Shown here piece by piece: positions 1-10,776 of a DNA stretch of 64,000 nt. The translations under genes and the position numbers were made by a program. Source of the DNA: Streptosporangium brasiliense (GTDB lineage Bacteria; Actinomycetota; Actinomycetes; Streptosporangiales; Streptosporangiaceae); assembly GCF_030811595.1 (NCBI RefSeq), contig NZ_JAUSRB010000002.1:1-64000 (forward strand), read 5' to 3'. Below the pieces are notes generated by a model. It searched no databases. It was not told the origin of the DNA and was given only the letters and a program-made list of their open reading frames with translations. Each line of letters begins with the position of its first letter. Position 1 is the first letter of the stretch.

Positions 1-1897
1 GGCCGAGCCGAGGAGCCGGGGGTCGTGGTCGCGGAGGCAGACGTAACCGAAGCGGTCGGCGGAGAAGACCTTGACCCCGTCGGTGCGGCACTGGCGCATC
101 AGCACCTCGTCCCAGCCCTCGGAGACGTCGGCGAAGCCGAGACCGCGCAGGACGGCGCGGCGGGCCAGCAGGGTGGCGCCGGCGACCTCGGGGAGGTAGG
201 TGTATTCGGCGGCCGGCTGGCGCAGCACCGTGGCGCCGACGTCGCGCAGGTGGGCGTAGAAGGCCGCCTTGCCGACGATGTCGGCGGTGGTGAACAGGAA
301 GGCCCGGGCGAGGTCGGTCAGGTAGTGCTCGCCGTACGTGTCCCTGGCGTCCATGACCGCCACCAGGTCGCCCTGGCACAGGTCGAGGGCGCGGTTGAGC
401 TGCCCGCCGGTGGCCAGGCCCGGGACGCTGGGGCGGACCACGACCTCCACCCCGCCGGGCATCGCCGCGCGGGCCCGCTCGGCGGCGTCCGGGGCGTCCG
501 ACAGCAGCACGAGCTGGACGACGTCCCGCTGCGGCGTGACCTGGGCCAGGGTGTGGCCGAGGTCGCCCCGGTCGATCATGATCACCGAGATGTTCAGGGT
601 GGCCCGGGCGCTGGGCAGCCCGACCGCGTCGAGCAGGTCGTCGACCTTCCGGGTCATCGTGCCGGAGGCGTAGGCCTGGCGGAGCGCCGCATGGGCCCGG
701 CGGGCCTCGGCGCCGGGGTCGGGGATCTCCTGGGGATCGGCGGGCTCCGACACGATCGGGGTGCCGCAGGCGGCCAGCTCGGCCAGCCGCCAGGACTCCG
801 TGCCCGGCGGGCAGTCCACGGCCCTGGGCCAGCGGTAGGAGGTGAGCACGTCCGGGTACGACAGGTGGCCGGGGAGCAGCTCCTCCAGGTGTGAGCACCC
901 GGTCGAACCGGGCACCGGCCAGCGGCAGCGGATTGTGCACGCGCGGCTGGACGGCGAAGGGCAGCAGTCCCAGCGAGGGCGCCCGGCGGCCGGACTCCGG
1001 CTCCCGCGACGCCAGCGCGGCGCCCCACGCCGCCACGGAGCCCGGCAGCGCGGTGACGATGTGCTCGAACAGCGCCGCGGCGGCCACCGAGCGGCCGACG
1101 TCGCCCTGGGTGTGCCAGAAGACCGTGCGGATGCCCCGCTCGGCGCACCAGGCCAGCAGCGCGCGCAGGCCCTCGCCCGGCTCGCTCAGCTCCTCGGCCC
1201 ACGGCCCCTGGGTGACCGACTCGACCAGCAGCAGGTGCGGGACCTCCGCGGCCAGGACCCGCGCGAAGTCCTTGGGCGTGAAGCCGGCGCTCTGCCGCCA
1301 CTCGTAGCGCAGCAGCGCCTCGGCGTGCGGCTCGGCGACGACGGCCACGGTCAGGTGCGGGCGGGTGTTCGGGCCGGTCGGGACGCGGAAGGGCTTGAGC
1401 TTGACCGACGTGCCGCCGACGGTCCGGGTGGAGGTGGTGGCCTGGAAGGAGGCGGCGGCCGCGGCCGGCCGGTCGGCGCTCCTGTGCGCGACGGGCTGCC
1501 GCTTGGGCGCCACGGGACGCTTGGCGGGCCTGGCGGCCCCGCGCAGCCCCCGCGCCAGCCGCACCGGGTTGCTCTTGCCCGTCTTGATCGCGTCGCCGAT
1601 CCGGGACCAGCGGGCCACCTGGACCGACGACAGCTTCCACTTGGCCACCTCGGCCTGGTAGCGCTGCTCGGCCAGGTCGCCGCGGAGTTTCTCCTCGGCC
1701 GCCTGCGCCGCGTCGAGCTGTCTCTCGGCCTCGTTCAGGCGCTCCTGGACCCCGCGCAGCTCCGCCGTGGCGCGCTCCGCTTCGGCGATCTTCGCCTGCG
1801 CCGCGTCGAGCAGCCGGGCCAGTTCGGCGGCCCGTTCCGCCTCGGCCACGGCCTCCCGCAACGCCAACCGTGTGCTCTCGAGTTCCTCGCCCGCCAC
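1..1897 (-). pseudogene. Glycosyltransferase (CgeB-like plus GT2-like), truncated by window edge, apparent frameshift
   Basis: Starts at GTG 1897 with a GGAGG Shine-Dalgarno 6-7 nt upstream and runs off the left edge. The N-terminal ~70 residues are an Ala/Glu-rich coiled coil; a basic linker follows, then a domain with motifs such as FTPKDFARVL, LLLVES and RTVFWHTQGD, typical of CgeB/YkvP-like glycosyltransferases. Coding in this frame is convincing to about 895 (FAVQPRVHNPLPLAGARFDRVLT). Beyond that the sensible protein continues in another frame: LLPGHLSYPDVLTSYRW, AELAACGTPIV, then a second domain with NISVIMID and LVAVMDARDTYGEHY, typical of GT2 enzymes. Related proteins normally have a longer stretch between the two halves, so a small deletion plus frameshift is likely. 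It could also be a sequencing error. Probable role is in cell-surface glycan synthesis, shared with the divergent neighbour; acceptor and sugar unknown. Confidence 0.7.
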
Positions 1898-1968
1898 GTC
1901 GTCCTCCGATTCCTGAGCCGGGCGAAAGGATACCCTTTGGTCAATCGCGACACAGAGGAGTCAGCACG
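1898..1968. promoter_or_regulatory. Divergent promoter region between glycosyltransferase and asparagine-synthase-like gene
   Basis: A 71-bp gap between two divergent starts, so promoters for both should lie here or just inside the genes. It holds a small inverted repeat, AAAGG-ATAC-CCTTT (1925-1938), a possible operator. No convincing -35/-10 pair was found. Confidence 0.35.
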
Positions 1969-3627
1969 GTGCAGTGGCCGACGTTCAATGTGAGACCGTA
2001 CGTCTGCGGCGGCATCGGCCACCTCGACGAGGCCGCCCTGGAGACGCTGCGGGGGGCCGGGCCACGGGTGCGGCCCGCGCTGCGGACACCCGAGGCCGCG
2101 CTGTTCAGCTCCTCCCCGCTGCCGCCCTACCACCGGGACGAGCGGACCTGGGCGTTCGCCTGGGGAGAGCGCAGGCCCACCGAGACGGCGACGTGGATCA
2201 GCGTGGCCGAGCGGTTCGAGACCCCCGGCCTGATCGACGACGGCGACCGGATCACGTTGCACGCCGGCGGGCTCGGCCTGGTGGACGTCTACTACCTGCT
2301 CCAGGACGGGGCGGTCTACTTCTCCTCGCTGCTGGAGCCGCTGCTGGCCCTCGCCCGCACGCCGTACGAGGTCAACTGGGACGCCTGGGCGGCGATCATC
2401 CAGCTGACCTTCCCGCTCCGCGACGACACCCCGTACGTCCAGGTCAAGCGGCTGGCCGGAGCCGGCGCGCTGGTCTTCGACCGGGCCTCGGGCCGGATCG
2501 CGACCGAGCGGAGGCTGCCCCGGTGGCTGCGCGAGGAGCCGTTCGAGGCCGGCCGGACGGCCGGGGAGATCCTGGAGATCTTGCACGAGGTCTACAAGGA
2601 GTTCGACGGGCGGCCGCTGCTCGTGCCGGTCAGCGGCGGCTACGACTCGCGGCTGCTGTGCTCGGTCGCGGTGACGCGGGGCGCCGACGTGGAGTCGTGG
2701 ACGACGAGCCCCGACGACGGCACCGACACCGACATCGCCTTCGCCCGCGCGATAACCCGCGAGCTGGGCGTACGGCACCGCGTGATCCCCCAGGACGCCT
2801 CCGCCTACCCCGACGACGCGCTGGCCGCCGCCCGGCGGCTGGAGTTCCTCACCCCGCACCACGCCTGGTACACCCCGTTCGCCCGCGAGGTGCACCGGGC
2901 CGGCCGGACCCTGGTGGACGGGCTGGCCGGCGGTCCGCTGCTGAAGAACTTCATGGTCAGCGGGGCCGCCCTGGAGGCGTCCTCGCAGGCGGAGCGGAAG
3001 GCGGCGCTGCTCGGCTCCCTGGCGCTGGGCACCCCGTCGGTGCCGTTCCTGTCCGAGGAGGCGTCGGACTGGATCACCTCCTCGGTCAAGGCGGCCTTCG
3101 CCCAGTCGACCTCGATGCTCAACGGGCACCGGGCCGAGCTGCCGCTGTCGGTCCTGCACACCCGGACGGCCCGGGGCATCGCCCGCTCCCCGGTCAATCT
3201 GGTCGGCCCCGAGGTCTCGTTCGCGGCGCCGTTCACCCATCCCGACTTCTTCGACGCCGCGCTCTCGGTGGGCGTGGCCCGCAAGGACAAGGGGCGGTTC
3301 TACCGGGAGGTCCTGTACGCGGCCAACCCGCGCGTGGCCGCGCTGCCCTCCACCAACGTGGTCAAGCAGCCGCTCCAGCGGGTCCCGCTCCGCTCGGCCG
3401 CCGCGCCCGCACGGGAGTACGGTCACCGGATGCTGGCGCGGGTCGCGGAGGCCGTGCCCTCGCTGCTGTCGGAACGGCTGCACGGTGTGGTCGCCGAGGG
3501 CCCGGACGCCCTGGCGCGGTTCAATGGCTGGAACGACCGCTTCTGGGTGCGGAGCCTGGTCCTGTTCGGGGCCTGGCTGGGCGACTACGAGGACCGCCTG
3601 CCCTCCCTCGCCCCGCCCTGGTCCTGA
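1969..3627 (+). CDS. Asparagine-synthase-like ATP-pyrophosphatase domain protein
   Basis: A 552-residue protein with the PP-loop signature PVSGGYDSRLL near residue 222, the ATP-adenylating motif of the asparagine synthase C-terminal domain. The second Cys/Thr residue needed for the N-terminal glutaminase is missing (it begins VQWPTF), so it probably does not use glutamine as asparagine synthetase does. Such proteins often sit in surface polysaccharide, lasso-peptide or natural-product clusters, where they activate a carboxylate for amidation or cyclisation. The reading frame is open upstream, but GTG 1969 is chosen because GAGGAG lies 8 nt before it. It is divergent from the glycosyltransferase, so a role in modifying a surface glycan is a reasonable guess. 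Substrate unknown. Confidence 0.8.
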   Translation: MQWPTFNVRPYVCGGIGHLDEAALETLRGAGPRVRPALRTPEAALFSSSPLPPYHRDERTWAFAWGERRPTETATWISVAERFETPGLIDDGDRITLHAGGLGLVDVYYLLQDGAVYFSSLLEPLLALARTPYEVNWDAWAAIIQLTFPLRDDTPYVQVKRLAGAGALVFDRASGRIATERRLPRWLREEPFEAGRTAGEILEILHEVYKEFDGRPLLVPVSGGYDSRLLCSVAVTRGADVESWTTSPDDGTDTDIAFARAITRELGVRHRVIPQDASAYPDDALAAARRLEFLTPHHAWYTPFAREVHRAGRTLVDGLAGGPLLKNFMVSGAALEASSQAERKAALLGSLALGTPSVPFLSEEASDWITSSVKAAFAQSTSMLNGHRAELPLSVLHTRTARGIARSPVNLVGPEVSFAAPFTHPDFFDAALSVGVARKDKGRFYREVLYAANPRVAALPSTNVVKQPLQRVPLRSAAAPAREYGHRMLARVAEAVPSLLSERLHGVVAEGPDALARFNGWNDRFWVRSLVLFGAWLGDYEDRLPSLAPPWS

Positions 3628-3695
3628 CCGGCCTCGCTGTGGCCTTTCTGCGCCTGGGGACCGCGCCGTCGCCAGGCGGGAGATGAGGCTTTTCT

Positions 3696-3724
3696 CTGAC
3701 AACACGTGAGCGTGACGATACGCT
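3696..3724 (+). promoter_or_regulatory. Candidate promoter of the toxin-antitoxin operon
   Basis: CTGACA (3696-3701), a 17-bp spacer and TACGCT (3719-3724) fit a housekeeping-type promoter. The expected start near 3731 leaves almost no leader before the in-frame ATG at 3739. Confidence 0.5.
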
Positions 3725-3734
3725 TGCTAAGCGT
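3720..3734. promoter_or_regulatory. Palindrome over the -10 region (possible operator)
   Basis: Perfect inverted repeat ACGCTT-GCT-AAGCGT overlapping the candidate -10 and transcription start. Antitoxins of this class normally repress their own operon, so this is a plausible binding site. Confidence 0.5.
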
Positions 3735-3742
3735 GACCATGA

Positions 3743-3759
3743 CATATGATGCTCATATG
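3743..3759. promoter_or_regulatory. Second palindrome over the antitoxin start codon
   Basis: Perfect inverted repeat CATATGA-TGC-TCATATG. It includes the ATG at 3757 and lies 23 bp after the first palindrome, about two helical turns. Two RHH dimers could bind side by side. Confidence 0.5.
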
Positions 3760-4008
3760 ACCACCAAGCCGGTTACCGCAACGCTGGAAGCAGACCTTCT
3801 CGCCTATGTGCAGGAGCAGGTCAACCGGGGGCGCGCCAAGTCGGTGTCGGCTTACCTGAACGCGGCGCTGGAGCGGCAGATCACCATCGACCGCCGCGCC
3901 GACGCCGCGTGGAAGGCCGCGGTGGAGAGAGCGCAGCAGAACCCTGAAGAGGTCGAGAAGGCCAAGCGCCGCGCCCAGCGTCTGATCGAGATCCTCAATG
4001 GAGGATGA
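3757..4008 (+). CDS. Ribbon-helix-helix antitoxin, VapB/ParD-like
   Basis: An 83-residue protein that starts MTTKPVTATLEADLLAYVQ, followed by the GRAKSVSAYLNAALE segment typical of ribbon-helix-helix antitoxins, then a charged C-terminal helix that would wrap the toxin. It overlaps the PIN-domain gene by 11 bp, as expected for a co-translated toxin-antitoxin pair. The start is uncertain: ATG 3739 is also in frame (adding MTYDAH), and neither start has a clear Shine-Dalgarno. If transcription begins near 3731 the message would be nearly leaderless from 3739. It probably neutralises the downstream PIN ribonuclease and represses the operon through the palindromes at its promoter. Confidence 0.8.
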   Translation: MTTKPVTATLEADLLAYVQEQVNRGRAKSVSAYLNAALERQITIDRRADAAWKAAVERAQQNPEEVEKAKRRAQRLIEILNGG

Positions 4009-4435
4009 CGTCCAGCAGGCCCTCGTCCTGGACGTGTCCGTGCTCACCGAGTGCGCGCGTGGCGACGTCGGGATCATCAACTTGATCCAGCGATTCGACG
4101 CGGACCGGAAGCCGTTGATCATTCCCGCCACATCCGTCACCGGCGCGACGGTCGAGTTGGGCGGCAATCACGATCAACTGGCCGTCGTCAGCGGCCTGTG
4201 CCGCCTGGACTCCGCCACCATGCCGACCGTGAGCGACTTCAAGGACGGCGTCGAGGTCGGGCAGGTGCTGGTGGAGGTGGAGTCCTGTGTCACCTCCTGG
4301 GACGCCCACGCCGTGACAGAGGCCCTGCTTCACCGCTGCCCCGTCCTGACAGCCGACTACGCACGGTGGAAGGACATCGTCCAGGACCTGTCCGGAGGGC
4401 TCACCGTCGTCGAGATCGCCGATCTGGGCGACTGA
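3998..4435 (+). CDS. PIN-domain toxin, VapC-like ribonuclease
   Basis: A 145-residue protein with a PIN-domain layout: LVLDVSVLTE near the N terminus carries the first acidic residue, TVELGG the middle acidic residue, and SWDAHAVTEALL followed by PVLTADYARW the C-terminal acidic cluster. PIN toxins cut RNA with bound Mg2+ or Mn2+. The ATG at 3998 lies inside the antitoxin's last codons, with GGAGG of the overlapping sequence right beside it. The N-terminal half is less typical than a textbook VapC (no tight YLDTSAL motif), so a divergent PIN subfamily is likely. A long hairpin follows the gene. Confidence 0.75.
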   Translation: MEDDVQQALVLDVSVLTECARGDVGIINLIQRFDADRKPLIIPATSVTGATVELGGNHDQLAVVSGLCRLDSATMPTVSDFKDGVEVGQVLVEVESCVTSWDAHAVTEALLHRCPVLTADYARWKDIVQDLSGGLTVVEIADLGD

Positions 4436-4465
4436 CGGCAGGCTCGAAGCCTCGCACACCGCGCC

Positions 4466-4505
4466 GCCGGCCGGGTGGCCGTCTTTCAGCGACGACCCGG
4501 CCGGC
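4466..4505. terminator. Hairpin after the toxin gene
   Basis: Perfect 11-bp stem GCCGGCCGGGT (4466-4476) with ACCCGGCCGGC (4495-4505) and an 18-nt loop. It sits 30 bp past the toxin stop and has no U-tract. Confidence 0.5.
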
Positions 4506-4964
4506 CGGAAGCCGCCATCGCATCACGGCCCCGTTGCACGGCGTCCGGGACTCACCTGGAGGCCCACGTCATGAGACTGCGGCCGCACGCCTCCGGGCTG
4601 AGCGGCCCGCCGACACGGCGGCGGTCCATAGCGTATGGGCAGGTAGGCTCGGTGGGCGGGTCCGTGGTCCAGGGGAGATCCCCCGGGTGACCTCCCGCCG
4701 CGGACGTCCGGTCGCCGGCGGCGGAGCGGAGCCGGGTGGCTCGCCGCAGCGCGTGCGCCCCTCCCGTCCTCCGGACATAATCCCAGGTCACCGCAGCCGT
4801 ATGTGACCTGTTTCACGAAGTGGAACGGTAAGCGACAGCGCGATTACGAGTGCGCGACGCGATACCCGCCGGGATTCCGCGCCGCACATGCGAGACGGGA
4901 TGTTCAGGGGCTACGACGCGCTCGAACGGCTGGTAGTGTTCGGCCCAGAAAGCGCCACAACGGA

Positions 4965-4990
4965 CAGGACCGAATCACAAATTCGGCCTG
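4965..4990. repeat. Bulged inverted repeat upstream of trehalose synthase
   Basis: CAGG-a-CCGAAT, loop CACAA, then ATTCGG-CCTG. It lies about 115 bp before the treS start and could be a leader hairpin or operator. Confidence 0.35.
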
Positions 4991-5106
4991 CCCGAGGGCA
5001 TGGAGCACGTGGGGATGACGGCTCCGGCCAGCGCGGTCACCAAACATCATCAGCCGGACTATCCGGTGACTTCGTCCTGCCCTTTCTCACCGTGAGCGAG
5101 AACACG

Positions 5107-6795
<1,689 letters not shown>

Positions 6796-6808
6796 GATCC
6801 ACCCCGCG

Positions 6809-6841
6809 ACGGCGCGGCACGGCCTGGCCGTGCCGCGCCGT
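6809..6841. terminator. Perfect 15-bp hairpin after treS
   Basis: ACGGCGCGGCACGGC (6809-6823), loop CTG, then the exact complement (6827-6841). It lies 13 bp after the treS stop without a U-tract, and may also serve the converging FtsX gene. Confidence 0.65.
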
Positions 6842-6852
6842 TCCGCGTGCCG

Positions 6853-6936
6853 GCCGGACCCGGGCCGTCCGACGGCGGCGCGGATCCGGGCCCCCGATGA
6901 CTGCCGGACCCGGGCCGCCCGACGGCGGCGCGGGTC
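6853..6936. repeat. Two near-identical 34-bp direct repeats
   Basis: Copies at 6853-6886 and 6903-6936, 50 bp apart, each beginning GCCGGACCCGGGCCG. They fill the gap between the convergent treS and FtsX genes. Confidence 0.7.
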
Positions 6937-6943
6937 GGGGCCG

Positions 6944-9223
6944 CTATCTGACGGTCACCGGGACCTGGGCGCGTACGGCCTTGCGGGCCGGTATCAACGT
7001 CACCAGCAGGGCCGCCCCCACCGCCATCAGCACCGCCGACAGCAGCGTCAGGACCGAGGGGGTGCGGCCGATGCCCGCGCCGACGCCGCTGGTGTGGCCC
7101 TGCAGGTCGATCAGGCCGGAGACCAGCGAGGCCCCGGCCGCGGTGCCGGCGACCACGCCCAGCACGACGAGCAGCCCGGTGCCGGTGACGAGGGTGGCGG
7201 CCACCTGCCTCGGGGTGAGCCCCATGGCCTTGAGCACCGCCAGGTCCAGCGCGTGGTCGCGCAGGCCGAGGGCGCTGGCGGTCAGCAGGTTGGCCAGGCC
7301 GAGCAGCGCCAGCACGACGATCAGCGCCACGATCACCATGCGGATGACCGCGAGCCGTTCGGCCGGGTTGACCACCCGCTGGACCTCAAGACCCTCGTCC
7401 GAGGCGGCCAGCAGCCGGGCCCGGACCGCGGCCGGGTCGGCCCCGGGCTTGAGCACCAGGCTGTAGAACTGCGGGGGCACCGCGTCCTTGGCGGCCAGGC
7501 TGTCCAGCCCGAGGGAGAGCACCTCGCCGTCCTGGTCGGGCTCCACCACCCGGCCCACGATGTGCACGATCAGCGGCGTGCCGCCGACCGTCATCCGGAC
7601 CCGGTCGCCGATCTTCACCCCCATCAGGTCGAGCAGTCCCTGCCCGGCGACGGCCTCGCCCCGGCCGGCGAACATCCGCCCCTCCACCACCGAGAAGGGG
7701 TAGGGCTGGGCGGAGGTGCCCACGGCACGGGCCAGCACGCTCCGGGTCTGCTCCGGCTCCAGCGCGGACACCTCGCTGCCCGGGTAGACGGCCCGCACCT
7801 CCGGGTCGGCCCTGGCGATGCGCGCGGCGTCCTCGGCGGGGAGCTTGTCCGGGCGGACGATGAGCGCCGCCGCCTGGCCGACCTGTTCGGGATGGCGCAG
7901 GAAGTCGTCCAGCGTGGCCCAGCAGCCGAGGCCGATCGTGATCATCATCATCGGCACGGCGACGCCGACGATGCTCAGGAACGCCGGGACGCGCCGGGTG
8001 AAGGCGTCGCGGGTGCCCAGGACGAGGGCCGGCGGCAGCCGTACGAGAAGGGCGAGCCTGGCCATCCGCGACAGGTGGCCCCGCGGTGGCGCGGCCGGCG
8101 CCGCGGGGATCGGCGGGGTGCGGCAGCCGCGCCAGGCGGGCAGGGCGACCGCGACCAGGACCACCGCGGCGGTGCCGGCGACGATCGTCAGCAGCGGGGA
8201 CGACGAGAGCGGCAGGATCGGCATGCCGGCCAGCGCGAACGAGGCGGCGACCTGGCCGCAGACCAGCCCGACGGCGATGCCGAGCAGGCCGAGCGCGCCG
8301 TGTTCGGCCATGAGCAGGCCGAAGATCTGGCCGCGGGTGTAGCCGAGGGATTTCAGGGTGGCGATGTCGCGGGTCTGGGCGAGCACGCGGCCGCCCACCA
8401 CGTTGGCGATGGCCAGCGCCGCGGCGACCAGTCCGGTGATCCCGAACAGCGCCAGCAGCAGGCCCAGCAGCCGGTTGTCCAGCTCCATGGAGGCGCGGAC
8501 CTCGCGCCAGGTGGACATGCGCTGGATCTGCTCGGCCAGCAGGGTGACCGCGCCGTGCACGACCGGCAGCGTGTCCTCTCCGTCGGCCAGCCGCAGGCCG
8601 GTGACCGACTCGCTGCGGCCCAGCGCGGGCTCGATCCTGGCGAGGGTGGCGGTCGGCGTCCAGGCCAGGCCAGGGGTCGACTCGGGGTAGAAGCCCTGGT
8701 CGGCGGTGTCGGCCAGGCCGACCACGGTCAGGGGGTGGGAGGCGCCGCTGAGCGCGGTGACGGGGAAGGGACCGCCCACCCGCAGGTCGAGCGCCTTGGC
8801 GAAGGAGCGCTCGACGACCACGCCGTCGACGTCGCCGGAGCGCAGCCACCGCCCCTCACGGATCAGCGGCGTGGCCACGGAGGGCAGGGCCGCCTGCATC
8901 CCCCGCAGCGCCACGGGCGACTTCTTGCCGTCCAGCGTGAGCATGACGGGCGCCGTCCGGTACGGCCCGGCCACCTGGACCACGCCCTGCAGCCGGGACA
9001 GCGCGGCCACGTCCGGGGCGTCCTTGGTGTGGATCCACACATGCGCGCCCCGGGACTCGGCGAACAGCCCCCGCCACGGGTTGGTCCCGTCTTCCAGCAG
9101 CGTCGCCGAGGTGATCAGCGCCGTGACGATCCCCGCCACCGCGAGCACCGTGAGCAGCGCCTGTCCCCGCCGGACCCGCAGGTCGGCCCGGATCCATCTG
9201 ACCGAGGCCCTGAAGGTGCTCAC
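6944..9223 (-). CDS. FtsX-family ABC transporter permease
   Basis: A 759-residue membrane protein with an N-terminal transmembrane segment (near residues 22-42), a large extracytoplasmic MacB-like domain and two FtsX permease blocks. The first block (about 250-370) contains LGITGLVAAALAIANVVGG-type helices and DIATLKSLGYTRGQIFGL; the second (about 635-755) contains DLAVLKAMGLTPRQVAATLV. These coupling-helix motifs are hallmarks of the family that exports lipids, peptides or antibiotics, or transmits mechanical signals. It pairs with the ATPase just upstream in the same direction and, by operon logic, is controlled by the PadR gene. The GTG start has no strong Shine-Dalgarno. Three repeat units separate it from the ATPase gene. 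Substrate unknown. Confidence 0.85.
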   Translation of the reverse strand: MSTFRASVRWIRADLRVRRGQALLTVLAVAGIVTALITSATLLEDGTNPWRGLFAESRGAHVWIHTKDAPDVAALSRLQGVVQVAGPYRTAPVMLTLDGKKSPVALRGMQAALPSVATPLIREGRWLRSGDVDGVVVERSFAKALDLRVGGPFPVTALSGASHPLTVVGLADTADQGFYPESTPGLAWTPTATLARIEPALGRSESVTGLRLADGEDTLPVVHGAVTLLAEQIQRMSTWREVRASMELDNRLLGLLLALFGITGLVAAALAIANVVGGRVLAQTRDIATLKSLGYTRGQIFGLLMAEHGALGLLGIAVGLVCGQVAASFALAGMPILPLSSSPLLTIVAGTAAVVLVAVALPAWRGCRTPPIPAAPAAPPRGHLSRMARLALLVRLPPALVLGTRDAFTRRVPAFLSIVGVAVPMMMITIGLGCWATLDDFLRHPEQVGQAAALIVRPDKLPAEDAARIARADPEVRAVYPGSEVSALEPEQTRSVLARAVGTSAQPYPFSVVEGRMFAGRGEAVAGQGLLDLMGVKIGDRVRMTVGGTPLIVHIVGRVVEPDQDGEVLSLGLDSLAAKDAVPPQFYSLVLKPGADPAAVRARLLAASDEGLEVQRVVNPAERLAVIRMVIVALIVVLALLGLANLLTASALGLRDHALDLAVLKAMGLTPRQVAATLVTGTGLLVVLGVVAGTAAGASLVSGLIDLQGHTSGVGAGIGRTPSVLTLLSAVLMAVGAALLVTLIPARKAVRAQVPVTVR

Positions 9224-9279
9224 GTCCGGGATCCCGGCCCCCGCCCCGGCCCCGCCACCGGGCGCGGGCGGGCGGCGGA

Positions 9280-9366
9280 GACGGCGCTCACCCGGCGGGT
9301 GCCGGGACAGGCGACGGCGCTCACCCGGCGGGTGCCGGAGGCGGCGCTCACCCGGTGAGTGGCGGG
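9280..9366. repeat. Three imperfect tandem repeats between permease and ATPase genes
   Basis: Units of about 26 bp built around CGGCGCTCACCCGGCGGGTG start at 9280, 9313 and 9341. Each contains an internal CACCCGGCGGGTG near-palindrome, so the transcript could fold into consecutive small hairpins. Confidence 0.65.
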
Positions 9367-9387
9367 AGGAGAGGTGGTGCCCATCGA

Positions 9388-10136
<749 letters not shown>

Positions 10137-10140
<4 letters not shown>

Positions 10141-10643
10141 GACAGGTCCTCCTGACAGCGTTCGAGCCAGTCGAGGTCGGCCTGCAGGTGGAGCATGGCC
10201 CCCTCTATCAGCAGGAGCGCGACGCGATCCCCCGAATCGGTCCGCTCAGCGAGTTCGTTGAGGTCGCGCATGAGCGCGAGGTAGTGGCGGCGCTGGCGGT
10301 TGATCAGCGTCATCCGGTCCGCGATACCGGTCATCGGGGCCAGCACGAGCTTCATGAAGAACTCGTCCCGGACCCGCGGCCCCTCGGTGGGCTCGTCCAC
10401 CCACACGTCGAGGGCGTCGCGGCCCGCGGCGGTCAGATAGTACACCTTCTTGTTCGGGCGGTTGGACTGTTCGACGTCGACGACCCGTATCAGGCCGTCC
10501 TTCTCCAGCCGGCTGAGCGTGACGTAGATCTGCCCGATGTTCGGTGACGGATAGGCGCTGCCGAATATCTGCTCCAGCGCCTGTTTCAGCTCGTATCCGT
10601 GGGCAGGTTCTTTCGCGAGGAGCGCTAACAGCGACAGCCTCAC
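10137..10643 (-). CDS. PadR-family transcriptional regulator
   Basis: A 168-residue regulator: an N-terminal winged helix with the PadR hallmark HGYELKQAL and PSPNIGQIYVTLSRLEKDGLI, then a C-terminal helical dimerisation region. The GTG start at 10643 is preceded by GGAGGTGGGGC. It leads the ABC exporter operon and overlaps the ATPase gene, so it is most likely the ligand-responsive repressor of that operon. The shared intergenic region with the divergent sugar-binding lipoprotein carries palindromes and repeats that could be its operator. Confidence 0.9.
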
Positions 10644-10692
10644 GCCCCACCTCCTCGGAGTGCTCGTTACGTGAGCGTTATGTGTCTATCCG

Positions 10693-10747
10693 TTGACGTC
10701 CACATTAGCGCTGTGCATAACATGCATGCATCTACCTAACACGTATG
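10693..10747 (+). promoter_or_regulatory. Promoter of the sugar-binding gene with palindrome and direct repeats
   Basis: TTGACG (10693-10698), a 17-bp spacer and CATAAC (10716-10721) form a promoter with predicted start near 10728. The palindrome ATGCATGCAT (10722-10731) covers that start. The 11-bp sequence TAACATGCATG (10718-10728) recurs as TAACACGTATG (10737-10747) 19 bp further on, so a dimeric regulator could bind same-face sites. PadR or a sugar repressor are candidates. Confidence 0.5.
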
Positions 10748-10776
10748 TAACCGCTCCGAAACCTGGAGGCAACCCC

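Larger units (their letters stand above)
4436..5106. other. 671-bp gap without a credible gene
   Basis: Apart from the hairpin at 4466-4505 and a bulged inverted repeat around 4965-4990, no supportable gene was found. Short open frames on both strands lack ribosome-binding sites and have arbitrary-looking composition. The frame of trehalose synthase stays open back to 4888, but nothing resembles its family N terminus before 5107. Confidence 0.5.

Noticed and set aside
1735..3705. A 656-codon minus-strand frame over the asparagine-synthase-like gene
   Set aside because: Low-complexity antisense shadow; the plus strand has the PP-loop motif and a ribosome-binding site.
3706..3756. Longer antitoxin start at GTG 3706
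   Set aside because: It would lie upstream of the predicted transcription start and inside the promoter; ATG 3757 or 3739 fits the family better.
4475..4816. Short frames on both strands in the 4.4-5.1 kb gap
   Set aside because: No ribosome-binding site, arbitrary Arg/Pro/Ser-rich composition and overlap with a hairpin.
6830..9358. An 842-codon plus-strand frame across the FtsX gene
   Set aside because: Composition dominated by Gly, His, Gln and Arg, no motifs; the opposite strand encodes a clear FtsX permease.
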